Under the pieces are notes generated by a model. The model was not told the origin of the DNA, searched no databases, and worked only from the letters and a program-made list of their open reading frames with translations. This document shows positions 29,220 to 36,490 of a stretch of 64,000 bases of DNA, in pieces (the stretch's first letter is position 1; the number at the start of each line of letters is the position of its first letter). The position numbers were made by a program, and so were the translations under genes. The stretch is from UBA2705 sp963977125 (GTDB taxonomy: Bacteria > Pseudomonadota > Alphaproteobacteria > Micavibrionales > Micavibrionaceae): positions 248,001 to 312,000 of the forward strand of contig CAXBNJ010000003.1 in assembly GCA_963977125.1 (NCBI GenBank). Reading direction: 5' to 3'.

Positions 29220-31715
29220 TCAGCTTCCGCTGAGTTTACATTCGCATTTATACCTTTTCCACGTACTGTCACCTTCTTGGTAGCACGTACCTGTCGAGCC
29301 TTTCTCGGCACAGCCACAGGTCTTATTCTCGAAGCGTGGGCTACCCGGTGGAGGGGAAGCATTACCCGGAATAGATCCAATTCTATCCCAAATAAATGTC
29401 CGCTCCTTACATGATCCAAGGGTTGTGATCGTCGTATTCGCCGTGTCAGCGGCACATGTGGTCGCATTAATCGGTGTTGACGTTTGGTCTTTATCCAGTG
29501 GGTTTGCAACTTCACACACGGGGTTTGCGCAGGCATGATCCTGTGTTCCCAGTATTGGCGTGGTGTTACAAGTACAGTTATTGACGGTCGGCCCATTATT
29601 CTTCCAATCGCATATACTTATATCGAATATTTGCGGCTGGAGTATTTCACTGCCCGTCTGCCATGTCCCCGAGCCACAAGATAATGATTTATCCCGCGTG
29701 GCGCCATCTGTTCCCGTACAAGAGCAGCTGGAGTAATCCCAGCGATTAAGAGCTTTCCACTTACATTGAGAAATAGCGGTGTGGAACCAATAGGCACGTT
29801 TAACAACGCCAGCTTGGCCGGCGGGGCAAGATCGGCTTGTATCTGTGCGCCATTCGGCCGGTTCTGTACGGGTGCTCCAATTAGGGGGGCTTATATGTTT
29901 AAGCTGAAGGGCTGTGGTCGGGACAGAACATTCGCAGTTGCTATTATCCCAGTTATCGTTCGCGGAGCAGCTTGATGTACCCGTCCAAGTTCTTGTGCGT
30001 CTGCGTTCATGAAAGCCGCCTTCGCCGTCATCAAATAATATAGCGCCAGCTTTCGCTGTTGAGCCATAATAAGCAGAGCAGGTTGAGTAAGTATATTCAG
30101 GCGGTAAAGCTGTGCCGTTTTCATCTTCACCACAAACACAGCCTGTTGTTGTTGTGTTGGAACCACCTAAGCATGTAGTCGTTGTTGTTGATGTATATGT
30201 CTGAGATCCAAATTGGCTGTCTGGGCCACAATCTAGGCCAGTTACTACCGTCGGTGGTGGTGCAGTGAAGTCGCAACGACTCGCAGTATTTGTATTGCTG
30301 CCCATGCCGATCCAAGTTCCACTGTCACAGGTGTAACCCGCCTTGGCGCAACTGCCATAATCGGCTAGACCCGTGCTGTAGCCATCAGCGCTGGGTGGTA
30401 AAGAAATTTGGCTGTCTTTACCGGCTTCTGCAGGGTTACAAACGATTTGTACCTGAGCCGCACAAGAGTTACCAGGAATCGGATCGCATATTATTGCGCC
30501 CGATGACGTGAAGCCGTTAAATATAGGCGTTGTGGTTGGGCATTCAATGCGGTGCGGTTGACAAATTGGCGAAGCACCATCAATACCTGTTAAATATTCC
30601 CCATCAGGGCAAATCATACCGCCTTGATTGGCGACAGGGGCGGACGCGTCAACATCGCCCGCTAAAAGTTTCGGTTCAAAACAATATGTGCCTGTTTCGT
30701 CACAAAGCTCAGGCGCTATAAGCTCCCCGTTATTAATCATGACGGACGCGACGTTTTGCACGCCCACTTTTTCTGTTCGAATATCTAATGTTGCCGTCGG
30801 TGTATCTGTGCCGATACCAATTTTGTCATCAGGCGACATGTCTTGGGCATGTTGCTCTTGCCCTGTATAGCGGCGCCATAATTTTTGTTCTTCGGTTGAG
30901 AAGAAATGCATTTGGTGGTCGAAATCATTCACCCCGCCATTATTGGCGACAGGCGCATATGTGAAAACGGCATCAGCAGCAATTGTTGAAGAGGCAAAAT
31001 CAGCGATACAATTACTCGATTCCGGGCCGGATGTTGGGCAAGCTTGCCCTTGTAGGCCGTTTTTATTATAGGCGCCATTTTTTGATACGCCATAGCTAAG
31101 AAGTAAGAACATTGTGTCGTTATTGGGAATAAGGTCGTTCCCCGCTGTGTCAATAACGCTAATCCCGCCATCTTCACTATTAAAGGTGGTTATATCTGTT
31201 AGGTCTTGTGTGACGGCATAGAGTAATCTATTGCCGTATCCATCGAGAGCATCTGTTTCGGTCATTTGAAGATTTCTAAATGGTACGGTTCCGATGATAA
31301 TATCAGAGGCACCAGGGCGCACACTTGATTTTAGACAGATTCCATTCAAACATTCGCCAGGGATTTGTGGTATGGCGGCGAAGTAAGCCGCGCTACAATC
31401 ACCGGCGTTTAATGCGGCGCCGTTGGTCGCTGTGGTTCTCGCGGCCGTCATTGGCGCAGGACAAGGGAAGGAGCCTTGAATGTCACGATACGCTTCCATT
31501 TCAGCGGCAACCGTTTGTAGCGCCATTTGTGTCGCGCTAATACGCTTCTCAACGAGATATGTATCATAAAGTCTAAATAAAGGCGCAATCATAAGGCCAA
31601 TAACAATAATTGAAATGGATATTTCAACCAGAGTAAAGCCTTTTTGGCGCTGTTTGCGTCCTTGAACGGCAGTGGCCTTGTCGTTTTTTTGGCTTTTGCT
31701 TTTATTTAGTAGCAT
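29220..31715 (-). CDS. Giant pilin-like protein 3 with cysteine-rich tail
   Basis: 831 residues, the third gene of the operon. A class III-type prepilin motif QKG/FTLVE has Gly26 before the predicted cleavage site and Glu31 at +5, followed by a hydrophobic helix (residues 28-50). The core shared with the two upstream genes follows: FPCPAP (83-88), VPFRNL, ALDGYGNRLLYAV (156-168), SYGVSKNGAYNKNG (207-220). GIGTDTPTATLDI (300-312) resembles repeats in fibre and tail-spike proteins. Residues 410-831 are unique to this member and rich in Cys, Trp, Thr and Ser, with six Cys-x-Cys pairs at 526, 594, 664, 714, 800 and 824. The start overlaps the upstream gene by 10 nt. Probably an exported pilus-tip or adhesin-type subunit; function not established. 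Confidence 0.8.
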   Translation of the reverse strand: MLLNKSKSQKNDKATAVQGRKQRQKGFTLVEISISIIVIGLMIAPLFRLYDTYLVEKRISATQMALQTVAAEMEAYRDIQGSFPCPAPMTAARTTATNGAALNAGDCSAAYFAAIPQIPGECLNGICLKSSVRPGASDIIIGTVPFRNLQMTETDALDGYGNRLLYAVTQDLTDITTFNSEDGGISVIDTAGNDLIPNNDTMFLLLSYGVSKNGAYNKNGLQGQACPTSGPESSNCIADFASSTIAADAVFTYAPVANNGGVNDFDHQMHFFSTEEQKLWRRYTGQEQHAQDMSPDDKIGIGTDTPTATLDIRTEKVGVQNVASVMINNGELIAPELCDETGTYCFEPKLLAGDVDASAPVANQGGMICPDGEYLTGIDGASPICQPHRIECPTTTPIFNGFTSSGAIICDPIPGNSCAAQVQIVCNPAEAGKDSQISLPPSADGYSTGLADYGSCAKAGYTCDSGTWIGMGSNTNTASRCDFTAPPPTVVTGLDCGPDSQFGSQTYTSTTTTTCLGGSNTTTTGCVCGEDENGTALPPEYTYSTCSAYYGSTAKAGAILFDDGEGGFHERRRTRTWTGTSSCSANDNWDNSNCECSVPTTALQLKHISPPNWSTRTEPAEWRTDTSRSCPAGQAGVVKRAYWFHTAISQCKWKALNRWDYSSCSCTGTDGATRDKSLSCGSGTWQTGSEILQPQIFDISICDWKNNGPTVNNCTCNTTPILGTQDHACANPVCEVANPLDKDQTSTPINATTCAADTANTTITTLGSCKERTFIWDRIGSIPGNASPPPGSPRFENKTCGCAEKGSTGTCYQEGDSTWKRYKCECKLSGS

Positions 31716-32989
31716 ATGACTTCTCCGTTTGTTTTAAACCCGCGTACCCACCCATGGGTAGAACTCGAGCAATCAAAATTTTGTAGTTTTCCTGTACCTG
31801 GCACGGCATATTCTGGCGTAACACATTGTTTTTGGCCATTCCAAATACCTTTAAGCAGCTTGCCGCCCGTGCAATTGCTGATATTCCCTGTAATGATATC
31901 GGTATTAAAGCAATTAGAATTACTATTGACTGAACCATCAGGGTTTAATTTTGGTTCATCACAAATCTCATTGGTGATTATATTATTATTGGCCTTTAAA
32001 TCACCATTAATGGCCATCGCAATTGATGGTGGGGTATTGTCAATATTAATACCTAGATTGCCTGTCGGGGCAAAGAAGAGTTGATCGCGCCCTGTGGCGT
32101 CTTGCGTTTCTTCCCAAATACTTAAGCTTGTTTCTTTAGAGAAACGAGCGAAGTCATCATAGTGATCAGCCGCATCGCCGCGGAAACTCCCCAAGGCCTG
32201 TACGAAAACCGCATCATTATCGCAATTTTCATCATCGGTCATCGTCGTACCGCAAGTGATTGGGATTAGGCCGTTGTTATTATAAGCGCCTTTACGGTCG
32301 GGGCCATGGGATAAGACGACAAAATGCGCATCATTACCCATGCCCGCTGTATCATTGCCATATTCATCTTTGGCTGCGATGACGCCATACCAAAACTTAT
32401 CAAGTGAGCCATCTTGAGTTAGGTTATAAGATACAGCATAAGTGAGCTGATTTTGCCAGCCATCTAAATCCATGCTTTTGGAAAATATATCAGAGGTACG
32501 GAAATCAAGGTCTTGGCCGGGGGTGCTCGCCGCGATAAGCATGGTTGTGACAGGAAAACCACCGATTATAATCCAGTCATCATTGCCGTCTCCATCTCTA
32601 TCTTGCCCAGGGTTTGTCGTAAGGCACACGCCATCAGAGCAATCGCCAGGGGCATTAAGCCCATAGGCGGCGAGGTTTGAGCAATCAATAGATTCGCCAA
32701 AATCATTATCGGTTCGAGCTAATGTGCGTTTTGCGGGGCATGGATAGACATAAGAATTATTGTGAAAAGGCTCCTCAACTCCATTGGCGCGATATTCAAC
32801 AATCAAATTACTTGCAGCGGCAATGACAACTTCAGTGTAATCGGTTTTGCGTTGGGACATGTACCGATTAACCGCTTCCAGCATCGGTACCATCATAACG
32901 CCAATGATGATGATGACAAAAGAAAGCTCTAACAATGTAAAGCCTTCTTGTTGTGCCAGATTACGATGTGTGCGCGTTGTTTTTAACAT
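31706..32989 (-). CDS. Giant pilin-like protein 2
   Basis: 427 residues, the second gene of the operon. Prepilin motif QEG/FTLLE with Gly16 and Glu21, then a hydrophobic helix (19-37). Shared core: YVYPCPAKR (near 91), GGFPVTT, DLDGWQNQLTYAV (174-186), SHGPDRKGAYNNNG (227-240), YDDFARFS. Residues 130-138 read DRDGDGNDD, which looks like a calcium-binding loop. The C-terminal third has ICDEP and paired cysteines and ends in GFKTNGEVICY, similar to the ends of the C-terminal modules in the other two proteins. A TTG at 33004 extends the frame; the ATG at 32989 is preferred because it matches the leader length of other prepilins. It lies 28 nt after gene 1 and overlaps gene 3. Confidence 0.8.
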   Translation of the reverse strand: MLKTTRTHRNLAQQEGFTLLELSFVIIIIGVMMVPMLEAVNRYMSQRKTDYTEVVIAAASNLIVEYRANGVEEPFHNNSYVYPCPAKRTLARTDNDFGESIDCSNLAAYGLNAPGDCSDGVCLTTNPGQDRDGDGNDDWIIIGGFPVTTMLIAASTPGQDLDFRTSDIFSKSMDLDGWQNQLTYAVSYNLTQDGSLDKFWYGVIAAKDEYGNDTAGMGNDAHFVVLSHGPDRKGAYNNNGLIPITCGTTMTDDENCDNDAVFVQALGSFRGDAADHYDDFARFSKETSLSIWEETQDATGRDQLFFAPTGNLGINIDNTPPSIAMAINGDLKANNNIITNEICDEPKLNPDGSVNSNSNCFNTDIITGNISNCTGGKLLKGIWNGQKQCVTPEYAVPGTGKLQNFDCSSSTHGWVRGFKTNGEVICY

Positions 32990-33017
32990 TATTTTCTTTC
33001 TCAAGGATGTTACTTTC

Positions 33018-34415
33018 TTAAGGGATGACGCATATTAAGTTGCCCGACGCGTCAATGCCTTGGGCGTATGTATTCGCGGCGCAACCACCGACGCCTTGTT
33101 TTAAGCTGTTAATAAAGCTTGGGTTGGATACCGTTAAATTACCTTCGCAATCTTCTTCAGAAAAAACGATACCTTTCATCGCTTGTTCAGTGCCGCATTT
33201 TATACCATTGCCATCGGAATATCCTGTACCGCCCAAGCCACCAGAATCCTCACCAATTACGGCGGGGTTAAATACATTTGCGGGGATGTTCGTGCTGGTT
33301 ATATCGCCTATATGTGTTTCTTGGTTGCAGGCGGTCGTACTAATGTCACATAAGCGGTTCACATTAACGCGCGTTTCGACTTGAAGGCTTTGATTTGCGC
33401 CGACTATATTCAAGCGTGCACGCGGTGAATCGCTTGATGTTGCGCCATAATAGCTAACGACATTATCATTCGCGTCTTGATCGCCGACTTTAATGGCCCA
33501 GCGACTATTTGAGCCGAAGTTTGGGCCACTGGCTACGCTGTTTCCAGATCTTATCCATGTGCCTGCGATTAGATTGTTAGAAAATTTGGCGTAATCATCA
33601 TAATAAGTTGCGCTTGCCTTCTCGCTTTGTACGCGGTCAAAATCTTGCACGCCGTCAGGTCGCGTATAGACAACAAAATTATTTGTGAAAATAGCATCAA
33701 GGTCGCAATTCTCTCTATCGCGGCCAAAATCGCTGTTACCTGTGTCACAAGATCGTCTCAACACGCCGTTTTTCGTAAAGGCACCGAAACCATTGCGGCC
33801 GGCGCTTATAATCGCATAATGTGCATCATCACTAATCTCGTTTCTTAAGGCGGTCGGGGTGAAGTTGCCTGCTTCGTCTTGCATACGAATCACGCCATTA
33901 CTATCATCAAAAGGCACGACGGATCCAACTGTTAAATACTCAGATATAGTATAGGTTAATCTGTTGCCAAAACCATCCAGTGAGCTTGTATATGGTAGGC
34001 CGAGTGTGGCAAAAGGTATATCACCGCGCAATACGGGGTCATTACCAGCAGGGCCCGCTTTATCGGATGTCCCCGTTAAGCGGCAGACAGCAGGGTCGTT
34101 GATGACGCAATTGGCGATAGCGCCACTAAAAGCAACACCGTAACCGGCGTCTTCATAATTTAAATCTCTGCGTGCTGGTGGGGGGTAGGCGCCATTAACT
34201 AAAGCATATTGCGATAAGGCGCGGCTTGTATCGGCCATGTTACCAATAGTATCCATGCGGACTTTATCATATCGGTATATTTTATAAAAAGGTAACATCG
34301 CAGTCACAAGCAAACCAAGGATTATCATGCCCATAGCGACTTCAAGTAAAGTCATGCCAGATTGTGAACCTTGCGGATGTCGTATTATTTTATGATTTAA
34401 TTCACGCTGTATCAT
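33018..34415 (-). CDS. Giant pilin-like protein 1
   Basis: 465 residues, the first gene of the minus-strand operon. Prepilin motif QSG/MTLLE has Gly20 and Glu25, followed by a hydrophobic helix (23-43). Shared core: GAYPPPARR (75-83, with PPPA where the others have PCPA), DIPFATLGLPYTSSLDGFGN (132-151), SAGRNGFGAFTKNG (204-217), ENCDLDAIF (236-244), YYDDYAKFS. The C-terminal part contains LCDISTTAC and ends GIDASGNLICVIP. Ordinary type IV pilins and pseudopilins are 120-200 residues, so this is more than twice the usual length. No pilus assembly ATPase, platform protein or prepilin peptidase is encoded in the window. Confidence 0.8.
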   Translation of the reverse strand: MIQRELNHKIIRHPQGSQSGMTLLEVAMGMIILGLLVTAMLPFYKIYRYDKVRMDTIGNMADTSRALSQYALVNGAYPPPARRDLNYEDAGYGVAFSGAIANCVINDPAVCRLTGTSDKAGPAGNDPVLRGDIPFATLGLPYTSSLDGFGNRLTYTISEYLTVGSVVPFDDSNGVIRMQDEAGNFTPTALRNEISDDAHYAIISAGRNGFGAFTKNGVLRRSCDTGNSDFGRDRENCDLDAIFTNNFVVYTRPDGVQDFDRVQSEKASATYYDDYAKFSNNLIAGTWIRSGNSVASGPNFGSNSRWAIKVGDQDANDNVVSYYGATSSDSPRARLNIVGANQSLQVETRVNVNRLCDISTTACNQETHIGDITSTNIPANVFNPAVIGEDSGGLGGTGYSDGNGIKCGTEQAMKGIVFSEEDCEGNLTVSNPSFINSLKQGVGGCAANTYAQGIDASGNLICVIP

Positions 34416-34587
34416 TGCTTATAATTACCCTAAAAAATACACTATTCTCATGATAGTATACATCATAATTCTATACAAATAGTTACGATTTAAATAAAAT
34501 TTTAGATAAATTGCGATTATTGATTGATTTTTGTGCTGCGATCGGCTTTTATCTGTCCGTGATGATCTTTATTGATTGTTCCAAGCA

Positions 34588-34661
34588 GCGGGTGTAGCTC
34601 AATGGTAGAGCCCTAGCCTTCCAAGCTAGTGGTGCCGGTTCGATCCCGGTCACCCGCTCCA
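34588..34661 (+). tRNA. tRNA-Gly (anticodon UCC)
   Basis: 74 nt with encoded CCA. Acceptor GCGGGTG pairs with CACCCGC, discriminator T. Anticodon stem CTAGC/GCTAG with loop CTTCCAA gives anticodon TCC. T arm GCCGG/CCGGT with TTCGATC loop. Confidence 0.96.
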
Positions 34662-34759
34662 TATTATCTTTTACCACACATTAAGGCTTTCAGCCTAAGA
34701 TCTAGTTCTTGCGTTTTACTTGGACATGTTTGTATCATAAGCGCGCACAATAACGCCTA

Positions 34760-36160
34760 ATGAAAGTCGCTCTCATGTCTCTATCTCAAACTAAACCTCA
34801 GAAATTCGACCTTATTCTAAAAAATGGTCTTGTTATGTTGCCTTCAGGCTTAACGAAAATTGATGTCGGTGTCCGCAATGGCAAGATTGACGCAATTGGC
34901 CTTGAGAGCGATGCACAAGCCGAGTCGCATATTGATTGTACGGGGCTTCATATACTGCCAGGGGTTATTGATACGCAAGTGCACTTTAGAGAGCCCGGCG
35001 GTGAGCATAAAGAAACGCTAGAGACGGGAACCAAAGCGGCTATAGCAGGCGGGGTCACGGCTATTTTTGAAATGCCGAATACCAATCCGCTGACCATTAC
35101 GCCCGAAAGTCTACAGTGGAAATTAGATAAAGCGGCGGCGAGCTCTTATTGCGATTATGCCTTTTATCTCGGCGGAACGGCGGATTATGCAGAGCAGCTC
35201 AGTGCTTGGGAAAACTTACCCGGCGTTTGTGGCATTAAAATATTTATGGGCTCGTCCACAGGTTCGCTTTTGACTTCAGAAGATGATGATATTGAGGCTG
35301 TTTTGAAAAATGGTCGCCGCGTCGTGGCTGTGCACGCTGAGGATGAAGCCGTTATGGCGAAAAATAAAGCGAGCATGCTCGATGTTTTATCAGCAGAAGA
35401 GCTGGATAACGTCGCCTTGCACCCGAAATGGCGCAGTACAGAATCGTCAGCCAATGCCGTGCGCCGAGTCGTTAATCTTGCACGCAAGACAGGTCGCCGC
35501 GTGCACGTCCTGCACATTACCTGCGCGGAAGAAATTGAAATTTTAAAACAGAATAAAGATTTAGTGACCGTCGAGGTTCTACCGAATCACCTCTCTTATT
35601 ATGCACCAGATTGTTATGAGGCGCTGGGTTCTAAGGCTCAGCAGAACCCGCCAATCCGCGAAAAACATCACCAAGATGCCCTTTGGCGCGCCGTTAATGA
35701 TGGCACGGTGGATATTTTAGGCTCAGATCATGCGCCGCATACTTTAGAAGAAAAGGCCAAGCCTTACCCTGAGAGCCCATCGGGCACACCCGGCGTGCAA
35801 ACTATGGTGCCGACTATGCTTAATCATGTGAATGAAGGGCGCCTAACCTTAGAGCGCCTTGTTGATTTGCTGTGTTATGGCCCGCAGCGCGTTCATCAAA
35901 TTGCAGGTAAGGGGCGCATTGCTGCAGGCTATGATGCTGACTTCACAATTGTTGATATGAATAAAAGCCATGAAATCACCGATGAGGAGCAGTTTTCGCG
36001 CGCCGGTTGGGCGCCTTGTGCAGGCACGACGGTTAAAGGTTGGCCTGTATATACAGTCATACGTGGGCAGACGGTTATGGCACAAGGAGAGATCATCGCG
36101 AAAGCAGGGTTCGGAGAAGTGGTCAGGTTTAAAGAAACTATGCCCAAAACAGTAAAGTAA
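34760..36160 (+). CDS. pyrC: Dihydroorotase-like amidohydrolase (class I type)
   Basis: 466-residue metal-dependent amidohydrolase resembling class I dihydroorotase, which closes carbamoyl-aspartate to dihydroorotate in pyrimidine synthesis. Seen: LPGVIDTQVHFREPGGEHKE (66-85), EMPNTNPLT, GIKIFMGSSTG with the lysine (160) that is carboxylated in the family, VAVHAEDE, NPPIRE and GSDHAPHTLEEKA. Two usual metal-ligand positions differ: the HxH pair reads Q73-V-H75, and the usual PHH reads P275-N-H. The Q-x-H form recurs in alphaproteobacterial homologues as I recall them. The enzyme may therefore use an altered metal centre, or be a related amidohydrolase. Start uncertain between ATG 34760 and ATG 34775; neither has a clear ribosome-binding site. 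Confidence 0.8.
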   Translation: MKVALMSLSQTKPQKFDLILKNGLVMLPSGLTKIDVGVRNGKIDAIGLESDAQAESHIDCTGLHILPGVIDTQVHFREPGGEHKETLETGTKAAIAGGVTAIFEMPNTNPLTITPESLQWKLDKAAASSYCDYAFYLGGTADYAEQLSAWENLPGVCGIKIFMGSSTGSLLTSEDDDIEAVLKNGRRVVAVHAEDEAVMAKNKASMLDVLSAEELDNVALHPKWRSTESSANAVRRVVNLARKTGRRVHVLHITCAEEIEILKQNKDLVTVEVLPNHLSYYAPDCYEALGSKAQQNPPIREKHHQDALWRAVNDGTVDILGSDHAPHTLEEKAKPYPESPSGTPGVQTMVPTMLNHVNEGRLTLERLVDLLCYGPQRVHQIAGKGRIAAGYDADFTIVDMNKSHEITDEEQFSRAGWAPCAGTTVKGWPVYTVIRGQTVMAQGEIIAKAGFGEVVRFKETMPKTVK

Positions 36161-36490
36161 ATAGAGCGCTTTTATGGTCAATTATTTAAGCCCTCAAGCT
36201 TTAATTCAGATGAAATTACGTGATATACAAATTTACCCTTAAAGGGACGTTTACGCTAAAGCCCTTGTTTTTCTAGGTTTCTTGGTATATTAGATAAATA
36301 TATTATTCGTTGTTAATGAAACATTTATAAATTTTATCTAAAATTTTATATAGTGTAGTGTTATTAGCGAGTCTCTGTGTTAATATTTGTAATTGAAATG
36401 CTGTATTCGCAGCGGTTTTATCCAATCATAATTATGACTACATATGATGGAGCTATTTAAAGAGTAGTAGGTTTAAGGAGCCACGATTAA
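36161..36490. other. Intergenic region upstream of GGDEF/EAL gene
   Basis: 330 bp, AT-rich. AAGGG at 36242-36246 could pair with CCCTT at 36262-36266 followed by GTTTTT, a weak terminator candidate for the upstream gene. The end carries AAGGAG (36475-36480), the ribosome-binding site of the next gene. No other feature is seen. Confidence 0.4.

Noticed and set aside
29220..34415. A complete type II secretion or type IV pilus locus
   Set aside because: Only pilin-like subunits are present; no ATPase, platform protein, secretin or prepilin peptidase is encoded nearby.
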